Below are positions 16,463 through 23,356 of a stretch of DNA of 35,907 nucleotides, in pieces; position 1 is the stretch's first letter; the number at the start of each line of letters is the position of its first letter. The notes beneath the pieces were generated by a model. That model made no database searches and had not been told where the DNA came from. It saw nothing but the letters and a program-made list of their open reading frames with translations. The position numbers and the translations under genes were made by a program. The stretch covers positions 1 to 35,907 of the forward strand of contig JASHQF010000007.1 in NCBI GenBank assembly GCA_030037695.1, given 5' to 3'. The stretch comes from Thermoplasmata archaeon. GTDB taxonomy: Archaea; Thermoplasmatota; Thermoplasmata; Lutacidiplasmatales; UBA184.

Positions 16463-17599
16463 TTACGGCGATGCCGGGGAAGCGGCGCTCACCGAGTGGA
16501 TGGCCGGGAACTGGAACGGCACGAGGCTCCACGACCGCCCGGCGTCCGGGCTCGCGAACAGCTGGCCCGTCGTCGTCCCCACGTAGATCCCGGGCGGGTC
16601 GAGGGCATCGGTCGCGATCCCCTCGCGCTGGACGCCGAAATCTCCGGGGAACGCCCCGGGCCGGACCAGACGCCGCCACTTGCGGCGCCGGTCGTTCCAC
16701 TCGAGTACCTGGAAGTGGCCCCCACCGATCACCCGGGCCCGGTCGTTGAGCGGTACGAAGTAGGCGCGGCCGGGCGCGGAGGGCGGGGAGGCGACCCCGA
16801 AGCCGAAGTCGCCACCGAGCGCCTTGCCGATCCGGGTCCACGAATCCATCCGGTCGCGGGAGACGTAGATCCCCCCGTGGTCCTGCCGGTAGAACGTGTC
16901 CGGGTCCTCGGCGTCGAGGGCCACGTGGTGGACGCACTGGCCGGTCTCGGGGAATTTCTCGGGCAGGAACGGGGTCTCGACGCCCCGGTTCCTCGGTCGC
17001 CAGCTCGCCCCGCCGTCCTCCGAGCGGAACGTCCCCACCGCCGAGAGGCCGATGTACAGGCGCCGCGCGTCGCGGGGGTCGACCAGGATCGTGTGCAGGC
17101 ATGCGCCCCCGAACCCCGGGGCCCAGTCCTTGCGGGCCGGATGCTCGTTGATGCTGGCGATCGGCTCCCAGCTCCGGCCGAGATCGGTCGACCGGAACAG
17201 GAGGTGCGGATCGGCGCCGAGGTACAGCGTCTCGGGCTCCGAGGCGAGCCCGGGCTCGATGTGCCAGAGGTTGTTGAGCGGCCGTGGGACCGGGGTCGAC
17301 GGGCTCGCCTCGTTCATCTGGAAGGCGCGGTCCTTACGCAACGGGTTGAGCGGGGTCGCGATCTCCTTCCACTTCCGTCCCCCGTCGCGGGATCGCTGGA
17401 CCTCGGGCCCGAAGAACGGGTTGTTCACGGCGGCGTAGAGGTCGCCGGGGTGCCGGGGGTCGGCGACGACATGGTAGACCTCGTTGCCCTCGTGGGCGAC
17501 CGGGCCGACCTTCCAGCGTCGGCGCCGGGCGTCCCCGGTCACCACGTACGTACCCTTCCTCGTCCCCACCAGGATCCTCACCGGTTCTTTCCGCGCCAT
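16463..17599 (-). CDS. BNR/VPS10-type beta-propeller repeat protein
   Basis: A 378-residue protein of Asp-box (BNR) repeats: VQRSRDGGRKWKEI, LFRSTDLGRSWEPI, TFRSEDGGASWRPR, IYVSRDRMDSWTRI and LFASPDAGRSWSLV, each a repeat of S-x-D-x-G-x-x-W. It should fold as a six- or seven-bladed propeller related to sialidase/sortilin-type folds. The MVGTRKGTYVV-type opening (here ILVGTRKGTYVVTGD) is typical of intracellular WD40/YVTN-like glycosyl-hydrolase-fold proteins. No signal peptide is seen. It is the second gene of a pair with the MoaD/ThiS-like gene, with GAGGAG about five bases before ATG 17599. Enzymatic activity is unknown. Confidence 0.85.
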   Translation of the reverse strand: MARKEPVRILVGTRKGTYVVTGDARRRRWKVGPVAHEGNEVYHVVADPRHPGDLYAAVNNPFFGPEVQRSRDGGRKWKEIATPLNPLRKDRAFQMNEASPSTPVPRPLNNLWHIEPGLASEPETLYLGADPHLLFRSTDLGRSWEPIASINEHPARKDWAPGFGGACLHTILVDPRDARRLYIGLSAVGTFRSEDGGASWRPRNRGVETPFLPEKFPETGQCVHHVALDAEDPDTFYRQDHGGIYVSRDRMDSWTRIGKALGGDFGFGVASPPSAPGRAYFVPLNDRARVIGGGHFQVLEWNDRRRKWRRLVRPGAFPGDFGVQREGIATDALDPPGIYVGTTTGQLFASPDAGRSWSLVPFQFPAIHSVSAASPASP

Positions 17600-17610
17600 G
17601 ACCGCTCCTC

Positions 17611-17898
17611 CTACCCTCCGGCGATCGAGTGCAGGATATCGACGCTCCGCGCTCCCTCGAGGCCGGTCGAGACCCCGGACGTCCCGCTCACGTCCTTGCC
17701 GTCGACGAACACCCGGACGTACTTGCGGAGCTGGCCCGTTTCGTCGCGCAGTTTGAACCGGAGCTTCGGGTAGCGGCCCTCGAGCTCGTCTAAGAGCTGC
17801 TCGACAGAGTCGGCGGCGACCGACTCGCGCCCCTTGGGGCCGAACTCTCGGAGCCAGCTATCGAGCCGGACCTCCAGCTTCGCCACCGTCCGCTTCAC
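17611..17898 (-). CDS. MoaD/ThiS-family ubiquitin-like protein with C-terminal GG
   Basis: A 95-residue beta-grasp protein: AKLEVRLDSWLREFGPKG, VEQLLDELEGRYPKLRFKL, RKYVRVFVDGKDV, then VDILHSIAGG ending exactly in Gly-Gly. The free diglycine is what E1-like enzymes adenylate and thiocarboxylate, so it may carry sulfur for molybdopterin, thiamin, tRNA or another product, or be conjugated to proteins as in archaeal SAMPs. No E1-like or MoaE gene is nearby. It is 11 bases upstream of the BNR-repeat gene. Start GTG 17898; GTG 17886 is an alternative. Confidence 0.88.
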   Translation of the reverse strand: MKRTVAKLEVRLDSWLREFGPKGRESVAADSVEQLLDELEGRYPKLRFKLRDETGQLRKYVRVFVDGKDVSGTSGVSTGLEGARSVDILHSIAGG

Positions 17899-18004
17899 CC
17901 CCGGAGGATCGCCCCGAGACCGCGCCGTTACATGAAAAGGTGGCGGAGGAGGGGGCGGGCCGGCGGGTTCCCCGAACGCGCCGCGATCGGCACCCGGGCG
18001 GGCC

Positions 18005-18436
18005 CTAGGCGCGGTCGGGTTCGTCCTCGCACGGCGGGATCGCCTCCCCGTGCGGGCATCGGGCCGGGTGGCCCTCGGCTTCGCAGAGGCGTTCCACGGT
18101 CTTGTGGGAGAGGGAGAGGTCGACCTCGCGGGCCGCCCGGCACGTATCCTCGGCAGAGAGTCCGAGCTGGTCGAACAGTCCCTCCGCGATCCGATGGTGC
18201 CGGTCGTACTCGACGATCGTCCGCCGTCCCCGTTCGGTGAGCCGGGACTTGCCGCGGTACCGTTCGATCAGCCCGAGCTCCTCGAGCTGGGTCAGATGGC
18301 CGAGCGCCGTCGGGGGGCGAAGGCGGAGGCGCCCGGCGATCCCGTTGAGCGAGGCGCCACGTTCCGGGGTCTGCCCCGCGCGCACGGCCTGGAGGGCATC
18401 GACCTGCCGGCGGGTCAGGCGCTCGAGCGTCTCCAT
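18005..18436 (-). CDS. DtxR/MntR-family metal-dependent repressor
   Basis: A 143-residue regulator. An N-terminal winged helix (LNGIAGRLRLRPPTALGHLTQLEELGLIERYRGKSRLTERGRR) is followed by a dimerisation/metal domain with YDRHHRIAEGLFDQLGLSAEDTCRAAREVDLSLSHKTVERL and the hallmark GHPARCPHGEAIP. It lacks the SH3-like third domain of DtxR, as in MntR-type proteins. Metal (Fe2+ or Mn2+) would trigger binding to operators in iron or manganese genes. It is the last gene behind a ZIP transporter and an HTH-ferritin fusion but has its own TATA box inside a palindrome (18455-18469), which suggests autoregulation. ATG 18436 gives a leaderless transcript. Confidence 0.9.
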   Translation of the reverse strand: METLERLTRRQVDALQAVRAGQTPERGASLNGIAGRLRLRPPTALGHLTQLEELGLIERYRGKSRLTERGRRTIVEYDRHHRIAEGLFDQLGLSAEDTCRAAREVDLSLSHKTVERLCEAEGHPARCPHGEAIPPCEDEPDRA

Positions 18437-18454
18437 CGAACCTTGTATGGGAAG

Positions 18455-18469
18455 TCCTAATTTATAGGA
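18455..18469 (-). promoter_or_regulatory. TATA box within palindromic operator upstream of the DtxR-family gene
   Basis: TCCTA (18455-18459) and TAGGA (18465-18469) are perfect inverted arms around ATTTA. On the minus strand the centre reads TATAAAT, a strong archaeal TATA box about 27 bases before ATG 18436. A dimeric repressor bound here would block TBP. The upstream gene's stop codon lies inside the site (18457-18459). Control by the DtxR-family product itself is an inference. Confidence 0.65.
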
Positions 18470-19329
18470 TTCCCCGACTTTTCAGGTCCGGATCGGCCCC
18501 CTCCGGGCCGCCGAACGCCGGGGCGTCGGGCCCCGGGCCGTGGGCCGGACGCGCTCCGCTCGTCGAGTCCCGACTCCAGGAGCTGCTGGAGGAGTCGCTC
18601 GTGCTTGCGCTCGTCCGACTCCATGCTGTCCCAGAGGACGCGCATGATGCCGCCGAGCTCGGGTCCGAGACGTACCTCGTCCGTCGCCTCCGCCTCCCGC
18701 TCCCGGGCGATGAGGTGCTCGACGTCCGCGCGCGAGATCCCGGTGGGGGCGCTCGACGTCACGCCCCGGTCCAGGTACGCCGCCAGCGACGCGACGATCT
18801 CGGCGTGGCGTAGGCTGTCGGAGGCGATCTGCCGGAACACCGCCCGGGTCAGCTCGTCCCGCGATCGTTGCGCGAGCCGCATGCACTCGGCGACCGCGTT
18901 CTGCTCGCCCGCGATCCGGTTGCGCAGCCATCGGGGCACCTTGCGCCGGAGCTCGACGTCGAGGCCCCCCTTCGCCCGGCGCGGGCCGTCGGCGCCGGTG
19001 CGCCCCCGGGGGCGATCGGCGAGGCGGATCGCCGCCTCGAGCACGGCCTTCGGACCGGCCTCTCCGTCGACGAGCGCCTGCGCCGTGGAGCGCGCGATCG
19101 CTCGGGCCTCCTCGTCGCCCAGGAACTGCTGGAGGACCGGCCCGAGGCGTTTCCCGGAGAGGTACTGGGAGATCGACGACACCACCACGCCGAGGAGGAG
19201 GGCGGCGCGGCGCTCGGACAACCCGAATCCCTCGACGAGCTCGCGGGCCACGAGCGCCTGCACGATCTGGACCGACGCCCCGGGGGACGGCACGGACCGC
19301 GCCATCGACGGGGCGTCGGAGCCCGGCAC
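18457..19329 (-). CDS. HTH regulator fused to ferritin-like domain
   Basis: A 290-residue two-domain protein. Residues ~20-70 match the short archaeal transcription-factor HTH (LVEGFGLSERRAALLLGVVVSSISQYLSGKR). Residues ~130-255 form a four-helix ferritin-like domain with plausible metal ligands: E142, H175/E177, and E240-x-x-H243 (ExxH) in MESDERKHERLL. A basic, Gly/Pro-rich tail follows. This suggests a regulator that senses iron or another metal through a helical bundle, but no activity is established. It lies between a ZIP transporter and a DtxR-type repressor. GTG 19329 was chosen; ATG 19305 (residue 9) is an alternative. Confidence 0.82.
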   Translation of the reverse strand: MPGSDAPSMARSVPSPGASVQIVQALVARELVEGFGLSERRAALLLGVVVSSISQYLSGKRLGPVLQQFLGDEEARAIARSTAQALVDGEAGPKAVLEAAIRLADRPRGRTGADGPRRAKGGLDVELRRKVPRWLRNRIAGEQNAVAECMRLAQRSRDELTRAVFRQIASDSLRHAEIVASLAAYLDRGVTSSAPTGISRADVEHLIAREREAEATDEVRLGPELGGIMRVLWDSMESDERKHERLLQQLLESGLDERSASGPRPGARRPGVRRPGGGRSGPEKSGNPIN

Positions 19330-19360
19330 CGTACATAGCCGCTCGCGCGGGACGACGGTC

Positions 19361-20170
19361 CTAGACCGCGTTGACCGCGAACCCGAGCACGAAGCCTACC
19401 ATGATGCCGAGGTAGACGAGACGGTTCCGGGCCAGCGACAGGGCCCGGGATTCGAGCGGCCGGAAGCCGACGCGCAGCATCGGTAGGATCGCGTAGGCGA
19501 TCGCCCCCATCGCGAGGGCGTCGAAGATCGTGATGAACAATGCGTTGCTCCAGACGTAGCCGATCGCGCCCCCGACGATCGTCGGCAGTCCTCCGATCAG
19601 GAACAGCCCCGCCATGAGGGCCGGGGTCCGGCGGGCGTTCGTGCCGAGGAACGGGGAGGCGATCGGGAACCCCTCGGTCACGTTCTGGAGGAAGAACCCG
19701 AGGAAGACGACCGCCAGGATCCCGAGGGCGCCGGCGGTCCAGTTCACCCCGAAGACGAGACCCTCCGTGAGGTTCTGCAGTCCGATCCCTAGGGCGATGA
19801 TCAGGGCGGTGTTCCGTGGGCTCGGCTCCGTGGCCGCTGCCGTGCCGGCGCCGGTCTCGGACCCCGGGTCCTCAGCCCGAGCGGCGCGGGGGAAGTTGTC
19901 GATCGCGTAGAGGCCGACGAACGCCGCCAGGAACCCTACGCCGAACGCGACGGAGTAGCCGCCGTTCGCCACGTAGCCGTTCGGGTACAGGATCGGGGCG
20001 ACATCGGAGAAGATGTCGGCGAGCAGGAAGACGAGGATGCCGATCGCGACCGCGTTGAGCGCGACCGCCCACCGCCCCTGCGCCCGCTTGCTGTAGACGA
20101 CCGGCCAGGAGAGGAAGATCGACATCCCCATCGCCGTCGTCAGCGCGAGGAACACCCAGAAATCGCCCAC
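19361..20170 (-). CDS. ZIP-family metal transporter
   Basis: A 269-residue membrane protein with about eight transmembrane helices. The two transport-site helices read GIGLQNLTEGLVFG (130-141) and FLQNVTEGFPIA (160-171), the positions of HNxxEG motifs in ZIP/ZupT proteins. The first histidine is Gln in both (Q132, Q162), so metal preference may differ from zinc. It has a loop rich in Asp/Glu/Gly/Ala at 97-118 rather than the usual histidine loop. GTG 20170 is the start; GCTTAAGC (20201-20208) is a candidate promoter box. It heads a minus-strand group with the HTH-ferritin fusion and DtxR-type repressor, supporting a role in metal uptake or export. Confidence 0.88.
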   Translation of the reverse strand: MGDFWVFLALTTAMGMSIFLSWPVVYSKRAQGRWAVALNAVAIGILVFLLADIFSDVAPILYPNGYVANGGYSVAFGVGFLAAFVGLYAIDNFPRAARAEDPGSETGAGTAAATEPSPRNTALIIALGIGLQNLTEGLVFGVNWTAGALGILAVVFLGFFLQNVTEGFPIASPFLGTNARRTPALMAGLFLIGGLPTIVGGAIGYVWSNALFITIFDALAMGAIAYAILPMLRVGFRPLESRALSLARNRLVYLGIMVGFVLGFAVNAV

Positions 20171-20200
20171 GTGGCCTCGGGAGCGTTTACCCGGCGTGCG

Positions 20201-20246
20201 GCTTAAGCGTTTTGTCTGTGAAGCAGCGACACTTTGTGTTCACTGA
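20201..20246 (-). promoter_or_regulatory. Promoter and upstream inverted repeat of the ZIP gene
   Basis: GCTTAAGC (20201-20208) is a TATA-like box about 31-38 bases before GTG 20170. Just upstream, GTGAA (20218-20222) and TTCAC (20239-20243) are perfect arms separated by 16 bases; with flanking TC/GA pairs the symmetry covers 20215-20246. The inner ACACTTTGTGT (20229-20239) is itself palindromic. This looks like a binding site for a dimeric or tetrameric metal regulator; the protein is unknown. Confidence 0.45.
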
Positions 20247-20316
20247 AGAAACGAATCCGCCCCGGGCTCGTCGCGGGGCCGACCGCTCCGTCCCGGGACC
20301 TCCCCGTCGCCCCGCG

Positions 20317-20322
20317 TTATAT
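20317..20322 (+). promoter_or_regulatory. Candidate TATA box for the phosphate permease
   Basis: TTATAT within GC-rich DNA lies about 86 bases before GTG 20408, implying a leader of around 60 bases. It is the only TATA-like element in the 237-base gap between the divergent transporters on the plus-strand side. Confidence 0.4.
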
Positions 20323-20407
20323 CCCGCCCCTCGGTGGCCGTCGCCTTGAGGCGGGCGCCCGTTGCCGCGAGAGGAGCCGGACGCCCTCGGCCCCGGGGTC
20401 CACGACG

Positions 20408-21373
20408 GTGAACGGGGTGGCCGTCGCGCTGGTCGCCGCGGCGCTCGCCTTTGCGTTCAGCATCGGTGCCCACTACACGGGCGCCTGCATGGGCATGCCG
20501 TACGCGGCCGGCGCGCTCCGCGCCGTCACGGCGCTGGTGATCATGGCCCCCGCGACGTTCCTCGGCGCCCTTCTCGCGAGCGGCCGGGTGGAGACGACCG
20601 TCGGGCACGGCATCCTCCTCGGCGGCACGGTCGACTACGGAGTCGCCCTCGCGATCCTGGCGAGCGCCCTGCTGCTCACGAGCCTGTACAACTTCGCGAC
20701 CTTACCGACGTCGACGATCCAGATCCTCGTGTTCTCGGCGGTCGGGGCGGGGCTCGCGGCGGGGATCCCGATCGATTGGGGGACGATCGGCACGTTCCTC
20801 GTGCTCTGGGCGATCGCCCCGGTCGCGGCGTTCGGTCTCGGCTACCTCTTCACCGTCGCCTTCGACCGACGCGGCGCCCCGGAGGGACGTTCCGCGCCCC
20901 TCGCCCGGACTGCCGTGTGGGGCCTCGCGGCGGTGGGGACCGCCGCGTCGTTCGCGATGGGGGCGAACGACGTCTCGAACGCGACCGGCGGGCTCGTGAT
21001 GACCGGGCTGTTCGGTCTCGGAACGGCGGCGCTCGTCGGGGGGATCGGGCTGGCCGCGGGGATCCTCACCTGGGGCCGGCCCCTGCTCGAGAAGGTCGCG
21101 TTCCGCATCGTGAAGCTCGACCCCCGCATGGCGATCGGCTCGCAGATCGCCCAAGCGGGGATCGTCCTCGCCTACACCGCGTTCGGCTACTTCACGTCGA
21201 TGAACCAGGCCCTCGTGGGGGCGATGCTCGGCGCGGGGCGGGCCCGGGGCGAGCAGACGGTCTTCCGGCGGGCGGTCGGCGAGATCGCCCTCGGTTGGGC
21301 GCTCGGACCGGTCTCGGGGCTCGCCCTCGGCTTCGCCCTGGCCACGCTCGTGGGACACCTCGGCCTCGGCTGA
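20408..21373 (+). CDS. PiT-family inorganic phosphate (anion) permease
   Basis: A 321-residue membrane protein with about nine to ten hydrophobic segments and the duplicated PiT fold. The second repeat keeps the signature as AMGANDVSNATGG (about 179-191). The first repeat, where GANDVAN is expected, reads SIGAHYTGACMGMPYA, so the phosphate-site motif is present only once. YFTSMNQALVGAMLGAG near the end also fits the family. Phosphate uptake is the family function; the altered first motif leaves the substrate less certain. GTG 20408 directly precedes the first transmembrane helix. No phoU-like gene is adjacent. Confidence 0.85.
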   Translation: MNGVAVALVAAALAFAFSIGAHYTGACMGMPYAAGALRAVTALVIMAPATFLGALLASGRVETTVGHGILLGGTVDYGVALAILASALLLTSLYNFATLPTSTIQILVFSAVGAGLAAGIPIDWGTIGTFLVLWAIAPVAAFGLGYLFTVAFDRRGAPEGRSAPLARTAVWGLAAVGTAASFAMGANDVSNATGGLVMTGLFGLGTAALVGGIGLAAGILTWGRPLLEKVAFRIVKLDPRMAIGSQIAQAGIVLAYTAFGYFTSMNQALVGAMLGAGRARGEQTVFRRAVGEIALGWALGPVSGLALGFALATLVGHLGLG

Positions 21374-21408
21374 GGAGGGCCGCCCAGTGGCGTGGCCGCC
21401 AGCGCACG

Positions 21409-21446
21409 CTTAAGTTACCTTGTGTAATTCGGTATCCCAAGGTTAC
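21409..21446 (+). promoter_or_regulatory. Promoter and inverted-repeat operator upstream of pirin gene
   Basis: CTTAAGTTA (21409-21417) is a TATA-like box 34-42 bases before ATG 21451. GTTACCTTG (21414-21422) and CAAGGTTAC (21438-21446) form an inverted repeat matching at 8 of 9 positions with a 15-base spacer. It overlaps the TATA box and reaches to five bases before the start codon, where a bound protein would block transcription. Confidence 0.55.
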
Positions 21447-21450
21447 AATC

Positions 21451-22332
21451 ATGCCCGAACCGATCCGTTCGATCACCCGACGGTTTCCCGGGACCCCCAC
21501 GATCGAGGGGGCCGGCGTGCACCTGCGTCGATCGTTCTCGAACCGGGAGGTCCCGCTCTTCGACCCGTTCCTGCTCCTCGACCGCTTCGGTTCGCGGCGG
21601 CCCGAGGACTACCTCGCCGGGTTTCCGTGGCATCCCCACCGGGGGATCGAGACGGTCACCTACGTCCTCGGGGGCCGCGTCGCGCACGGTGACACGCTCG
21701 GCAACTCCGGCGTCATCGGCGCCGGCGACGTCCAGTGGATGAACTCCGGCAGCGGGATCATCCACCAGGAGATGCCCCAACGTACCGACGGGATGCTCAC
21801 GGGGTTCCAGCTGTGGGTCAATCTTCCGGCTCGGGAGAAGATGGGCCTTCCTGCCTACCGGGGCCTCGGCTCCGACGATTTCCCGAACGTTCCGCTCGAG
21901 GACGGGGGCTCGGTGAAGGTCGTCGCGGGGAGCTTCCGTCGGGTCGAGGGCCCGGTGCGGGGGATCCCGGTCGATCCGACGTACCTGGATGTCCAGGTCG
22001 CGCCGGGGGCCTCCCTCGAGCTTCCCGTGCCGAACGGGCACACCGCCTTCGCCCACGCCGTCGAGGGGGAGGGGAGCTTCGACGGGGCCGATCCCTCCCC
22101 GGTCGCGGCCGGCGAGACGGTGCTGTTCGGGTCGGGGGGAGGCGTGCGCTACCGGTCGGGGGACGCCGGCGGTCGGTTCCTGTTCGTCACCGGCCGCCCG
22201 CTCCACGAGCCGGTCGCCTGGTACGGACCGATCGTGATGAACCGCCCGGAGGAGCTCCGCACGGCGATGCAGGAGCTCGAGCGCGGCGACTTCGTCAAGC
22301 ACCGTCGGCCGATCGTCGAAGAGCGCCCGTAG
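21451..22332 (+). CDS. Pirin-family cupin protein
   Basis: A 293-residue bicupin. The N-terminal cupin shows the metal-binding pattern of pirin: H61 and H63 in FPWHPHRGIETVTYV, H105 and E107 in GIIHQEM. FQLWVNLPAREKMGLPAYRGL is another family block. Pirins bind Fe(II); some oxidise quercetin, others act as redox regulators. Which applies cannot be read. The 3' end overlaps the convergent argE-like gene by 38 bases. The promoter carries an inverted repeat, so expression may be conditional. Confidence 0.92.
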   Translation: MPEPIRSITRRFPGTPTIEGAGVHLRRSFSNREVPLFDPFLLLDRFGSRRPEDYLAGFPWHPHRGIETVTYVLGGRVAHGDTLGNSGVIGAGDVQWMNSGSGIIHQEMPQRTDGMLTGFQLWVNLPAREKMGLPAYRGLGSDDFPNVPLEDGGSVKVVAGSFRRVEGPVRGIPVDPTYLDVQVAPGASLELPVPNGHTAFAHAVEGEGSFDGADPSPVAAGETVLFGSGGGVRYRSGDAGGRFLFVTGRPLHEPVAWYGPIVMNRPEELRTAMQELERGDFVKHRRPIVEERP

Positions 22333-23356
22333 TCGCGAGCAGCTCGTCGAGCGCGGCGCGGAGCACCTCGACCGAGCGGGCGAGCTCGGCGACCGCGATC
22401 GATTCCCGGTTCGTGTGATCGAGCCGGGCCTCGCCGGGGCCGTAGGCCGCCCCCGGTACCCTCCACGCCGGGGCGACCAGGTTGAGGTCGGACGTGCCCG
22501 TCTTCCTCCAGACCGTGGGTCGACCCCCCGCCCGTCGGATCCCGCCGATCAGGGCCCGGGCGACCGGGTTGGTCGGGGGGACCTCGAGGGGTTCGACCCG
22601 GATGCGCGGTCGCACGGCGGCGGGGGCACCTTCCTGGGGGAGTCCCGCGAGAAGCTCGGCCGTCGACCGCCCGGGGGGAAGGCGGAAATCGACCGTCACG
22701 CGGGCCGTTTCGCGGCCGGCCACCGTCGCGCTCGTCCACCCGACGATCTTCGAACCGAGCGTACGGAACGGCGTCGGCCCCGGTGCCTCCTCCACGCTCC
22801 GACGGACCGCGGCGAGCCACGACGACGCTCGATCCGCCGCCGTCGGCTGGGCGGAGGCGAAGTGCGTGCGGGGCCCCGCGAACACGGCCTCGACCTGGAG
22901 CTCCCCTTTGTACCCTACCGTGACCCCGTCCCATCCGCTGGGCTCCCCGGCGATCACGGCGTCCGGGCGGTGCCCCCGGAGGAGATGGCGAGCGCCCCGG
23001 CTGTCGATCTCCTCCTCGACCGCCGCGACGACCCGGTACTCCCCGGGGGAGGAGAGGCGCGGGCCCGCGAGGAGCGCCGCGGCGAGCGGGCCCTTCGCGT
23101 CGACCGCCCCTCGCCCGTACACCCGGCCGCGGGCGGACCGCACCGGGAGGCGCCCCTCGACCGTGTCGATGTGGCCGAGGTACATCACGGAAGGCCGACC
23201 GCGCCCCCGGCGCGCGATCCCGTTGCCGACCGCGTCGATCGCGGTCGAGTACCCTAGGGCGCGGGCCGCCCGAACGAAGGCGAGCACCGCCGGCCGCTCC
23301 CGCCCGGAAGGACTGTACGCCCGCAGGAGGGGGAGGAGCAGCGCCTCCTCATCCAC
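22295..23356 (-). CDS. lysK: LysW-ornithine (lysine) carboxypeptidase, LysK/ArgE type
   Basis: M20-family metallopeptidase that frees ornithine (or lysine) from the LysW carrier. At 353 residues it shows metal ligands H62 and D64 (LGHIDTV), D86 (GAVDAKGPLA) and the catalytic/ligand pair E115-E116 (VEEEIDSRG). Later blocks are KTGTSDLNL and the terminal LDHTNRESI histidine. It is the last gene of the eight-gene operon. GTG 23356 overlaps the end of argD by eight bases. The co-operonic argG and argH favour ornithine as product. It runs 38 bases into the convergent pirin gene. Confidence 0.9.
   Translation of the reverse strand: MDEEALLLPLLRAYSPSGRERPAVLAFVRAARALGYSTAIDAVGNGIARRGRGRPSVMYLGHIDTVEGRLPVRSARGRVYGRGAVDAKGPLAAALLAGPRLSSPGEYRVVAAVEEEIDSRGARHLLRGHRPDAVIAGEPSGWDGVTVGYKGELQVEAVFAGPRTHFASAQPTAADRASSWLAAVRRSVEEAPGPTPFRTLGSKIVGWTSATVAGRETARVTVDFRLPPGRSTAELLAGLPQEGAPAAVRPRIRVEPLEVPPTNPVARALIGGIRRAGGRPTVWRKTGTSDLNLVAPAWRVPGAAYGPGEARLDHTNRESIAVAELARSVEVLRAALDELLATTGALRRSADGA

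Noticed and set aside
18482-19336. Alternative minus-strand frame starting ATG 19336
   Set aside because: It is a frame-shifted shadow of the HTH-ferritin gene with Arg/Gly-rich composition.
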